NCBI GenBank assembly: GCA_016873575.1
Contig: VGWY01000165.1
Coordinates: 1 to 5,799, forward strand
Length of the DNA stretch: 5,799 bases
Reading direction: 5' to 3'
Origin: Nitrospira sp.
GTDB lineage: Bacteria; Nitrospirota; Thermodesulfovibrionia; Thermodesulfovibrionales; SM23-35
A program made the position numbers and the translations under genes. The notes below the pieces were generated by a model. It had not been told where the DNA came from. It worked only from the letters and a program-made list of their open reading frames with translations, and made no database searches. This document shows positions 1-5,799 of the stretch, one piece after another. The stretch's first letter is position 1; each line of letters begins with the position of its first letter.

Positions 1-63
1 GGACGGTATTTTCTTGCAAAAGAGATTTCAGGTGCTAATTTGACAGAAGTAAATACCATATAG
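1..63 (+). CDS. Possible C-terminal tail of an upstream gene (partial, unidentified)
   Basis: Reading from base 1, the frame stays open for 20 codons and ends at a TAG at 61-63. The translated tail begins GRYFLAKEIS and ends in NTI. It could be the last residues of a gene that starts before the window, on the same strand as the acs genes. Twenty codons are too few to name a family or to exclude a chance open frame. No other start or ribosome binding site is visible for it. If real, it ends about 210 nt before acsE, which leaves room for the separate promoter proposed there. Confidence 0.25.
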   Translation, partial: GRYFLAKEISGANLTEVNTI

Positions 64-140
64 TTAAAAAATTACCCCTGAATCTCCAATGGTAGGATAA
101 TCTTTAAATTCTATATCGGGATTTGGGCCTTAACACCCTC

Positions 141-169
141 TTTACGGAGGGAAAATTTTATGGTATAGT
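141..169 (+). promoter_or_regulatory. Candidate sigma-70-type promoter of the acs operon (extended -10)
   Basis: A TTTACG hexamer at 141-146 (4 of 6 matches to TTGACA) lies exactly 17 nt before TATAGT at 164-169 (5 of 6 matches to TATAAT). The -10 is preceded by TGG at 161-163, giving an extended TGn element. Transcription would start near 175-177 and leave a leader of about 100 nt before acsE. The -10 sits inside the left half of an inverted repeat (159-167), which could be an operator or could be chance. A perfect TTGACA at 40-45 has no well-spaced -10 partner. The call rests on consensus matching only. Confidence 0.4.
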
Positions 170-225
170 GTTGTACTCTAACTCTTTTTTAGATAAAATA
201 ATGAGAAAAAATTTCTTATACCATA
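159..225 (+). repeat. Inverted repeat TATGGTATA / TATACCATA in the acsE leader
   Basis: The 9-nt arms at 159-167 and 217-225 are exact reverse complements separated by 49 nt, and the right arm is followed by five T residues (226-230). The left arm covers the proposed -10 element. It may be a pair of regulator half-sites, or the closing stem of a leader RNA with a run of U behind it. The long loop and pure A/T-rich interior make an ordinary intrinsic terminator unlikely. Confidence 0.3.
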
Positions 226-274
226 TTTTTCACCTCACAATGCCTCACCAAAAAATGAAAGGAGTGTGTGAGCA

Positions 275-1057
275 ATGCTTATTATCGGCGAAAAGTTAAG
301 CATCATAGCCAAAAGGGTCAGGGAAGCCATGATGAAAAAAGACAAAGCACCCATTCAGGAAATTGCGACTGCTCAGTGGAAGGCTGGTGCAGGCATGATA
401 GATGCGAATATAGGACCTGCGGAAGATGGCGGAGATGAATTGATGCACTGGATGGTTACCACAATCCAGGAGGTTGTTCCACTTCCGATATGTCTCGATA
501 CAACAAATTATAGTGCAATAGAGGCTGGTCTCAAGGTACATAATAACGAATGGGGGAGGCCACTTATTAATTCCACATCGAATGACCCTGAGAGGTTTCC
601 AATGCTTGAACTTGCAGCAAGATATAATGCCCGGATAATTGGCCTCACCGTTGGTAAGGGTGGACTGCCTGCAGATGCAGAGGAAAGAGCAGCCATTGCG
701 GCAGAGATTATGGCAAGGGCTATGGAGTATGGACTCTCGCTTGAAGACCTCTATCTTGACCCCCTTGTTCTTCAGATAGCAACATCACAGGATCATGCAT
801 TAAAGGTCATCAAGGCAGTAAAGATATTTCAAGAGCTGAATGATCCACCTATGAAGACAGTAGTAGGTCTGAGTAATGTGTCAAATGGTTGTCCAAAGCA
901 TTTGAGGCCTGTGCTGAACAACTATTTTCTTTCACTGTTGATGTATGAGGGTTTGACGGCTGTTATAGCAGATCCGCATGATATTGTCCCAACAGTCAAA
1001 ACGATAGATGTTATCCTGGGCAGAACACTGTATGCCCATTCGTATCTGGAAATGTAA
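275..1057 (+). CDS. acsE: 5-methyltetrahydrofolate:corrinoid/iron-sulfur protein methyltransferase (MeTr)
   Basis: This cytoplasmic enzyme transfers the methyl group of 5-methyl-tetrahydrofolate to Co(I) of the CFeSP, linking the folate branch of the Wood-Ljungdahl pathway to acetyl-CoA synthesis. The 260-residue product matches the roughly 260 residues of the Moorella enzyme. It is a single pterin-binding TIM barrel, the same fold as dihydropteroate synthase and the methionine synthase folate domain. Recognisable strands are DANIGP (43-48), CLDTTN (73-78), INSTSND (98-104), GLTVGKGG (123-130), LDPLVL (161-166) and GLSNVSNG (198-205). D75, N99, D162 and N201 align with the pterin-contacting Asp/Asn residues of the family. 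The ATG is supported by AAAGGAG 10 nt upstream and by the family's normal N-terminus (MLIIGE). It is the first gene of the cluster, so its leader probably sets expression of all four genes. No defects seen. Confidence 0.96.
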   Translation: MLIIGEKLSIIAKRVREAMMKKDKAPIQEIATAQWKAGAGMIDANIGPAEDGGDELMHWMVTTIQEVVPLPICLDTTNYSAIEAGLKVHNNEWGRPLINSTSNDPERFPMLELAARYNARIIGLTVGKGGLPADAEERAAIAAEIMARAMEYGLSLEDLYLDPLVLQIATSQDHALKVIKAVKIFQELNDPPMKTVVGLSNVSNGCPKHLRPVLNNYFLSLLMYEGLTAVIADPHDIVPTVKTIDVILGRTLYAHSYLEM

Positions 1058-1063
1058 AGATGA

Positions 1064-1155
1064 GGATTAAGGATTCAAGGATTAAAAGGGCAAAGTAAAT
1101 ACAAATTAATTAATAGCTAAAATTCTTTACTCCTTTAATCCTCTAATCCTGTAAT
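1064..1155 (+). repeat. Imperfect palindrome of 7-8 nt units in the acsE-acsD spacer
   Basis: GGATT recurs at 1064, 1071 and 1079 on the left side. Its complement AATCC recurs at 1137 and 1145, with a partial copy (AAT) at 1153. The arms pair as AGGATTAAAAGG (1078-1089) with CCTTTAATCCT (1132-1142) through a single bulged A. Flanking pairs are GTAAA (1095-1099) with TTTAC (1126-1130), GGATT (1071-1075) with AATCC (1145-1149), and ATTA (1066-1069) with TAAT (1152-1155). The loop of about 26 nt is AT-rich. The right arm stops 3 nt before the acsD ribosome binding site (GAGGAGGAG, 1159-1167). There is no T-tract, so it is not a standard terminator; an mRNA stability, processing or translation-modulating hairpin is more likely. 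Confidence 0.75.
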
Positions 1156-1169
1156 ATTGAGGAGGAGAC

Positions 1170-2111
1170 ATGGCTTTTACCCCACTAAAAGAGACTTACC
1201 CGGGAAAGGTTTATTCCGTCACAATCGGTATGGGTAATAAGGCGGTCACCTTTGGAGGTGAGAATGTCCTGCCATTTCATGCCTTTGAAGGTATAGTGCC
1301 GAATAAACCTGTTGTTGCTTATGAAATACAGGATATGCCGCCTGCAGACTGGCCCGAGAATGTTCGGAAGCCATATGAAGGTGTTTCAGATGATCCGGTT
1401 ACATGGGCGAAGTACTGTCAGGATGTTCTGAAGGCAAGGGCTATAGCGCTCAGACTGATAAGTACACACCCTGATAGAGAGAACCGCTCACCTGAAGATG
1501 CGGCAAAGACCGTCAGTGATGTCCTTTCTGCAATTGATATCCCTTTGATTATCCTTGGCAGTAACCATGCTGAAAAGGATGCATCTGTGCTGGTTGCTGC
1601 AGCAGGAGCTGCAAAAGACCGGAACTGTATTATCGGTAAGGCACAGGAGGCGAATTATAAGACGATTGCTGCTGCTGCAATAGCTAACAATCACAAATTG
1701 ATTGCCATGTCTGAGCTTGATATAAATCTCTCGAAACAGTTGAACATCCTTGTTACACAGATGGGTTTTGACAAGGAGAGATTAATTACAGACCCGATGT
1801 GCTCGGCCCTCGGATATGGCCTTGAATATACCTATTCGGTTATGGAGAGGATAAAGCTTGCGGCACTTGCACAAAATGATGCAACCATGCAACAGCCGAT
1901 GTTAGGTGATATAGGGATGTATGTCTGGAAGGTGAAAGAGACGCAGGCAAGCGAAACGGATTTGCCTCAGTGGGGTTCTGTCGAAGAAAGGGGGATAACA
2001 TGGGAGGCTGTTACAGCAACATCCCTGCTTTTAGCTGGTGCCGCGCTTCTTATCATGTGGCACCCGAAGGCTATTGAGGCAGTAGAAAAGGTTATTGAGG
2101 AACTGATTTGA
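1170..2111 (+). CDS. acsD: Corrinoid/iron-sulfur protein small (beta) subunit
   Basis: This is the cofactor-free TIM-barrel subunit of the CFeSP. It pairs with AcsC and helps hold the cobamide that carries the methyl group between AcsE and acetyl-CoA synthase. The product has 313 residues, in the usual 310-325 range. Family-typical stretches are LPFHAFEG (34-41), a YEIQDMPP segment (51-58), QEANYKTI (159-166), SELDINLSKQLNIL (181-194), LGYGLEYTYSVMERI (214-228), and a C-terminal RGITWEAVTATSLLLAGA segment (275-292). The ATG is supported by a strong GGAGG four nt upstream. The N-terminus begins a few residues later than I recall for the Moorella protein, with no loss of core. acsD is the only gene of the cluster flanked on both sides by repeat palindromes. 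The archaeal counterpart would be CdhD; the folate-type AcsE next door favours the bacterial name. Confidence 0.95.
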   Translation: MAFTPLKETYPGKVYSVTIGMGNKAVTFGGENVLPFHAFEGIVPNKPVVAYEIQDMPPADWPENVRKPYEGVSDDPVTWAKYCQDVLKARAIALRLISTHPDRENRSPEDAAKTVSDVLSAIDIPLIILGSNHAEKDASVLVAAAGAAKDRNCIIGKAQEANYKTIAAAAIANNHKLIAMSELDINLSKQLNILVTQMGFDKERLITDPMCSALGYGLEYTYSVMERIKLAALAQNDATMQQPMLGDIGMYVWKVKETQASETDLPQWGSVEERGITWEAVTATSLLLAGAALLIMWHPKAIEAVEKVIEELI

Positions 2112-2175
2112 TTTGAGATTTATGATTTCAGATTTAAGACTTCAAATCTTCAATATTCAATCTAAAATCTAAAAT
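2110..2175 (+). repeat. Heptamer-period palindrome in the acsD-acsC spacer
   Basis: GATTT occurs at 2110, 2117, 2124 and 2131, exactly 7 nt apart. After a centre at 2143 the complementary AATCT-type units occur at 2145, 2152 (degenerate), 2159, 2166 and 2173 (partial), again 7 nt apart. Folding 2111-2142 against 2144-2175 gives 24 of 32 complementary positions. The element starts inside the acsD stop codon region and ends directly against the acsC ribosome binding site (AGGAGG, 2176-2181), so it fills the whole spacer. There is no GC-rich stem with a U-tract, so termination is not indicated. Confidence 0.8.
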
Positions 2176-2185
2176 AGGAGGCGAG

Positions 2186-3541
2186 ATGGCTCTAACCGGT
2201 GTTGAAATATTTAAACTCCTACCAAAAACAAACTGTAAAAAATGCGGATTCCCCACATGTCTTGCGTTTGCAATGAAACTTGCCCAGAGGCAGACTTCTT
2301 TAGACTTATGCCCTGATGTTTCTGAAGAGGCGAAACAGAAATTAGGGGAGGCATCTGCTCCTCCGGTAAGGCCGATTACATTTGGCATAGGGGACAAAGC
2401 ATTAAAGATGGGGGAAGAGACCGTGCTTTTCAGGCATGACAAACGGTTTGTGAACCCATGTGTCTTTGCACTTGAAATAAAGGATACCCTATCAGATGAC
2501 GAAATAAAGAATAAGATCGAAGAGGTTCTAACCTCAGAAATAGAAAGGGTAGGGCAGAAACTGAGGGTTGATGCAATAGCACTTATGAATGACTCAAATG
2601 ATGTAGGGAGGTTTGAGAATGCTGCAAAGATTATCGCAACTGGGGCACCAGACGTTCCGGTAATAATCTGCACAGACAACCCCCAGGCTGCTGATGCAGT
2701 AATAAAACTCTTTACAGATAAAAAGCCAATCCTCTACGGAGCAGATTCAACAAATGCAGAGGCTATGGCTGAAATTGCTAAAAAATATAAGTCAATTCTT
2801 GGGGTAAAGGCTTCTGTATCAGGCGGAGGGCTTGATGAACTGTCAGCCCTTACCGAAAAGATAAAATCGCTTGGTGTCGAGGATATGGTTATTGACTCTG
2901 GTGCGAGGAAGGCAAAGGATATTCTGAGAGACAACACATTGATCAGGAGGGCTGCGATCAAGAAAAATTTTAAACCCCTTGGTTATCCTGTTATCACTTT
3001 TGCACAACGTGATGAGAGTCTTTTTGAGACACTCATAGCTGTCATCGGTGTAGCAAAATACTCCTCCATAATTATCTTGAGCAGTATTGAGAAGTGGAAG
3101 AACCTTGCAATCTTTACCTTAAGACAGAATATCTATACAGACCCTCAGGTCCCGATGCAGGTTGAACAGAAGATTTATAAAATCGGCGAACCGAATCCTG
3201 AATCACCTCTGCTTGTTACAACAAACTTTTCACTTACCTATTTTATTGTCTCTGGCGAGGTAGAAAACAGCAGGGTCCCGAGTTATTTGGCTGTGATGGA
3301 TTGTGAGGGTCTTTCAGTGCTTACCGCGTGGGCAGCAGGAAAGTTTACAGCATCAAAGATTTCACAGTTCATAAAGGAGAGCGGTGTCGAACATGATATT
3401 AAACACAGGGAGCTTATCATCCCTGGTTATGTGGCAATATTAAGCGGTTCAATAGAGGATAAACTTGAAGGCTGGAAGGTAACAGTTGGACCGAGAGAGG
3501 CGAATGGAATACCAGCATTCTTGAGGTCAAGAACAGCATGA
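2186..3541 (+). CDS. acsC: Corrinoid/iron-sulfur protein large (gamma) subunit
   Basis: This subunit carries the [4Fe-4S] cluster and most of the cobamide site of the CFeSP. It accepts the methyl group from AcsE and hands it to the AcsB A-cluster; the cluster feeds an electron for reductive reactivation of Co(II). The product is 451 residues, about the family length. Residues 1 to about 57 form the iron-sulfur domain with C17, C20, C25 and C42 (CX2CX4CX16C), the spacing known for the family. A TIM-barrel domain follows to about residue 325. The C-terminal corrinoid-binding domain holds TTNFSLTYF (345-353), CEGLSVLTAW (373-382) and IIPGYVAILSG (411-421), ending in the typical GPREANGIPAFLR (435-447). 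The start has AGGAGG four nt upstream and gives the family N-terminus. The stop lies 13 nt before acsB, which suggests translational coupling. The archaeal homologue is CdhE. No missing ligand seen. Confidence 0.96.
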   Translation: MALTGVEIFKLLPKTNCKKCGFPTCLAFAMKLAQRQTSLDLCPDVSEEAKQKLGEASAPPVRPITFGIGDKALKMGEETVLFRHDKRFVNPCVFALEIKDTLSDDEIKNKIEEVLTSEIERVGQKLRVDAIALMNDSNDVGRFENAAKIIATGAPDVPVIICTDNPQAADAVIKLFTDKKPILYGADSTNAEAMAEIAKKYKSILGVKASVSGGGLDELSALTEKIKSLGVEDMVIDSGARKAKDILRDNTLIRRAAIKKNFKPLGYPVITFAQRDESLFETLIAVIGVAKYSSIIILSSIEKWKNLAIFTLRQNIYTDPQVPMQVEQKIYKIGEPNPESPLLVTTNFSLTYFIVSGEVENSRVPSYLAVMDCEGLSVLTAWAAGKFTASKISQFIKESGVEHDIKHRELIIPGYVAILSGSIEDKLEGWKVTVGPREANGIPAFLRSRTA

Positions 3542-3554
3542 AAGGAGGGGTAGG

Positions 3555-5753
3555 ATGTCTAAGTTAATAGCCTCAGCAGCTATAAGGGGCGCACATAAAC
3601 TTGTACAACAGGCTGAAGAGATGCTTGATAAGGCTATTACTGAGAAAGGTGAGGGTTTTTTATACGAATTCCCGGATACTGCATTTTATCTGCCTATGAT
3701 ATATGCAATGACAGGGTTCCCTGTAAAGACTCTGTCAGATATGAAGGTTGCACTGGGAATGGCAAAGGGATTACTTCACCCGGAACCTGAAGAGCATGTA
3801 TGGAAACCATACTTGGGTGAAGCACTTGATTCAGGTATGGCAACACTCTTTGCAGAAGAGATTATTATGGCTATTCGTTATATCAATGGTCTTGAGCCTG
3901 TAACAGACCCTGATACAGGTTATGTCTATAACGGGTTTATAACAGATACTATCCAGAGGAATCTTGGTATCCAGCTTGTTGACGGAACAATGCCTGGTTT
4001 TGCTGCAGTCATTGGGGCTGCACCTGATGATGATACAGCAGTAAGGATTATAAGAGAGCTTCAGGAGAAGAATATCCTTACCTTTCTTTCAGGTCATACC
4101 AATGGTAAGTGTGTAACTAAACAGCTCTTAAAAAAAGGCATTGAGCTTGGTTGGGATACGAGAATCGTCCCCCTCGGCCCTGAAACAGAACATACCCTTT
4201 ATGCACTTGATTGGGCGATAAGGGCTTCCCTTATATTTGGAGGTAAAAAACCAGGAGATTTTAAGGGGCATCTAAAGTACCAAAAGGATAGGGTCTTTGC
4301 ATTTGCAATTGTTCTTGGAGATTTAGATAACATTAAATGGTCAACAGGAGCTGGTGCTATAAATATGGGCTTTCCTGCTATTTGTGATACGGATGTACCA
4401 GTTATACATCCGACAGGTGTATGTATTTATGAAGAGGTTGACAAAGAGTTTGACCATACCAAGATAGTCCAGAAGGCAATAGAGGTAAGGGGTTTAAAAA
4501 TCATTGTTGAGAAGCCCCCGATCCCTGTTGCATACGGCCCGGCATTTGAGGGTGAGAGGATCAGGAAAGAGGATATGTTTATAGAGTTTGGTGGACAACG
4601 GTCGCCTTCATTTGAGTGGGTGAGGATGAGGGAGATGGAGGAGATTGAGGACGGTAAGGTTGAAGTAATTGGAAATAATTGGAAGGAAAATTATGAAAGG
4701 GGTGGAAAAATGCCCCTTGGTCTAATCATAGATGTAGCAGGAAGAAAGATGCAAAAGGACTTTGAGTCCGTCGTAGAGAGAAAAGTGCATCACAACATTA
4801 ATGAGGCTCAGGGTGTCTGGCACATGGGACAGCGGGATTTAAACTGGATAAGAATAAACCATAATGCCAAGAGAGAGGGATTTACACTCGAACATCTTGG
4901 AATACTTAATGCTACCATGACCCACCACAGGTTCAGGGCAATTGTGGATAAGGTTCAGGTTACAATTTATACAGATGAGGAAGATGTCTTGAGGCTCCAG
5001 GAAGAGGCTCGGAAGGTTTACAGAGAGCGTGATCAGAGGCTTAGTGGACGTGTAGATGAGGCAGTTGATACATTTTATTCGTGCCTGTTATGTCAGTCAT
5101 TTGCGCCCAGTCATGTATGCGTTATCAGCCCTGAGAGACTTGGTCTCTGCGGTGCATACAACTGGCTTGACTGCAGGGCCGCATACGAGATAGACCCAAC
5201 AGGTGGGAATCAGCCGATTAAAAAGGGTGAACTTTTGGATACACGATACGGTAGATATACTGGCATTGATGAATACTTAAAGAAGGCAACAGGTGGTGCG
5301 GTTGAGACACTGAACCTTTATACTATTATGGAAAATCCGATGACCTCCTGTGGTTGTTTCGAGTGCATTGTTGCAATCATCCCGGAGGCAAATGGTGTTA
5401 TGATTGTTCAGCGAGGTCATACAGAGATGACACCTGTTGGTATGAAATTTTCGACATTAGCAGGCAGTGTTGGTGGAGGCACGCAGAACCCTGGATTTAT
5501 GGGGATTGGAAGAAACTTTATAGTAAGCAGGAAGTTTCTCGCCGGTGACGGAGGGATCAAACGAATTGTCTGGATGACCAAGAACCTGAAAGAGAGTCTT
5601 AAGGAGGCATTCGACAAAAGGGCTAATGAAGAAGGGATACCTGACCTTCTTGATAAGATAGCTGATGAGACCATTTGTGAGGATTCTGAGAAATTACTCG
5701 AATTCCTTGCAAGCGTAGGACATCCAGCACTTGAGATGGAGCCAATGCTGTAG
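3555..5753 (+). CDS. acsB: Acetyl-CoA synthase (CO dehydrogenase/acetyl-CoA synthase subunit, bacterial long form)
   Basis: AcsB condenses CO, a methyl group from CFeSP and CoA into acetyl-CoA at the nickel-containing A-cluster. The 732-residue product matches the roughly 730-residue bacterial enzymes. The N-terminal half includes the region that docks on CO dehydrogenase and forms the CO channel, which is absent from archaeal CdhC. The A-cluster ligands are complete: C510, C513, C522 and C532 for the [4Fe-4S] cube, and C599-G600-C601 for the distal nickel. All are shifted by +4 from Moorella numbering (C506, C509, C518, C528, C595-C597), and F516 matches the active-site Phe512. The start has AAGGAGGGG (3542-3550) directly after the acsC stop, with GGAGG six nt from ATG. 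Its usual partner acsA is not in the window. Repeat block 5752-5799 overlaps its TAG stop. Confidence 0.97.
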   Translation: MSKLIASAAIRGAHKLVQQAEEMLDKAITEKGEGFLYEFPDTAFYLPMIYAMTGFPVKTLSDMKVALGMAKGLLHPEPEEHVWKPYLGEALDSGMATLFAEEIIMAIRYINGLEPVTDPDTGYVYNGFITDTIQRNLGIQLVDGTMPGFAAVIGAAPDDDTAVRIIRELQEKNILTFLSGHTNGKCVTKQLLKKGIELGWDTRIVPLGPETEHTLYALDWAIRASLIFGGKKPGDFKGHLKYQKDRVFAFAIVLGDLDNIKWSTGAGAINMGFPAICDTDVPVIHPTGVCIYEEVDKEFDHTKIVQKAIEVRGLKIIVEKPPIPVAYGPAFEGERIRKEDMFIEFGGQRSPSFEWVRMREMEEIEDGKVEVIGNNWKENYERGGKMPLGLIIDVAGRKMQKDFESVVERKVHHNINEAQGVWHMGQRDLNWIRINHNAKREGFTLEHLGILNATMTHHRFRAIVDKVQVTIYTDEEDVLRLQEEARKVYRERDQRLSGRVDEAVDTFYSCLLCQSFAPSHVCVISPERLGLCGAYNWLDCRAAYEIDPTGGNQPIKKGELLDTRYGRYTGIDEYLKKATGGAVETLNLYTIMENPMTSCGCFECIVAIIPEANGVMIVQRGHTEMTPVGMKFSTLAGSVGGGTQNPGFMGIGRNFIVSRKFLAGDGGIKRIVWMTKNLKESLKEAFDKRANEEGIPDLLDKIADETICEDSEKLLEFLASVGHPALEMEPML

Positions 5754-5799
5754 CGTTATAGCGTGGAGCGTTATAGCGTTAAAGAACGCTATAACACGA
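5752..5799 (+). repeat. Repeat and hairpin block overlapping the acsB stop codon (continues to window edge)
   Basis: AGCGTTATAGCGT occurs at 5752-5764 and again at 5767-5779, 15 nt apart. AGCG itself recurs at 5752, 5760, 5767 and 5775, a 7-8 nt period. An inverted copy follows: GTTATAGCGTT (5770-5780) pairs perfectly over 11 bp with AACGCTATAAC (5785-5795) around an AAAG loop. The first copy starts on the second base of the acsB TAG stop codon. The hairpin could end or protect the operon transcript, but no T-tract is visible before the window ends, so I do not call it a terminator. The array probably extends beyond the edge. Confidence 0.8.

Larger units (their letters stand above)
64..274 (+). 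promoter_or_regulatory. AT-rich leader/intergenic region upstream of acsE
   Basis: This 211-nt stretch has no convincing reading frame. It is rich in A and T runs and holds the candidate promoter (141-169). It also has a 5-bp GC hairpin (136-140 with 147-151) and a 9-bp inverted repeat (159-167 with 217-225), and ends in the acsE ribosome binding site (AAAGGAG, 258-264). I see no conserved core of a cobalamin or tetrahydrofolate riboswitch, either of which would have been plausible for these genes. Any regulation through this leader is inferred. Confidence 0.5.

Noticed and set aside
40..45. Perfect TTGACA -35 hexamer near the left edge
   Set aside because: No acceptable -10 hexamer lies 16-18 nt downstream (TATAGT at 59-64 is only 13 nt away), and it sits in a possible coding tail.
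136..151. CCCTC-TTTACG-GAGGG hairpin as an intrinsic terminator of an upstream gene
   Set aside because: The stem is only 5 bp and is followed by GAAAATTTTA-type sequence rather than a T-tract, so it is too weak to call a terminator.
234..272. CTCACA / TGTGAG 6-bp pair enclosing the acsE ribosome binding site, as a possible translational switch
   Set aside because: The stem is short with a 27-nt loop, and the Shine-Dalgarno bases stay in the loop rather than being sequestered. It is easily chance.
64..274. Cobalamin or tetrahydrofolate riboswitch in the leader
   Set aside because: Such control would make sense for corrinoid/folate genes, but I see no conserved core motif of either class and the region is simple AT-rich sequence.
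296..541. Minus-strand open frame of 81 codons inside acsE
   Set aside because: It lies wholly within a clear acsE coding frame, its product resembles no protein I know, and no ribosome binding site is evident. It is a shadow frame.
1064..2175. The spacer repeats as a CRISPR array or transposon ends
   Set aside because: The units are 7-8 nt with no unique spacers and degenerate copies. There is no transposase gene or target-site duplication, and acsD between them is a native pathway gene.
2134..2679. Minus-strand open frame of 181 codons opposite the start of acsC
   Set aside because: It overlaps the conserved cysteine domain of AcsC. Its serine/phenylalanine-rich composition is typical of the complement of a real gene, so it is treated as a shadow.

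Overview
The window carries a compact, apparently intact four-gene operon for the methyl-transfer and acetyl-CoA-forming end of the Wood-Ljungdahl (reductive acetyl-CoA) pathway. All genes are on the + strand, in the order acsE - acsD - acsC - acsB. The products are methyltetrahydrofolate:corrinoid/iron-sulfur protein methyltransferase, the small and large subunits of the corrinoid/iron-sulfur protein (CFeSP), and the nickel enzyme acetyl-CoA synthase. Every metal-ligand motif I could check by eye is present, including the CX2CX4CX16C cluster of AcsC and the CX2CX8CX9C plus CGC A-cluster ligands of AcsB.

The organism is most likely an anaerobic bacterium. AcsB is the long bacterial form (732 residues) rather than the short archaeal CdhC, and a folate-type methyltransferase (AcsE) is present. 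Base composition is moderate to AT-leaning, and codon use looks even across the four genes. The lineage cannot be fixed from this window. The protein style and repeat-rich spacers would fit Nitrospirota, Desulfobacterota or anammox-type Planctomycetota, but this is only an impression. The pathway could run toward CO2 fixation or toward acetate/acetyl-CoA oxidation; the sequence does not decide which.

Layout: 1-63 may be the last 20 codons of an upstream gene. 64-274 is an AT-rich leader with a plausible extended -10 promoter near 141-169. Then come acsE (275-1057), a 112-nt spacer, acsD (1170-2111), a 74-nt spacer, acsC (2186-3541), a 13-nt junction, and acsB (3555-5753). The window closes with a repeat/hairpin block (5752-5799) that overlaps the acsB stop codon and probably continues past the edge.

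How the genes work together: AcsE moves the methyl group from methyl-tetrahydrofolate to the cobalamin of the AcsC/AcsD heterodimer. CFeSP delivers it to the A-cluster of AcsB, where it is joined to CO and CoA. The CO-producing CO dehydrogenase (acsA), the CFeSP reductive activator (acsV) and the nickel-insertion ATPase (cooC/acsF) are not in the window.

The least ordinary feature is non-coding. Both spacers flanking acsD and the 3' flank of acsB contain short units repeated every 7-8 nt, first in direct and then in inverted orientation, giving large imperfect palindromes. The three elements share this architecture but have different unit sequences (GGATTAA-like, GATTT-based, AGCGTTAT-like).
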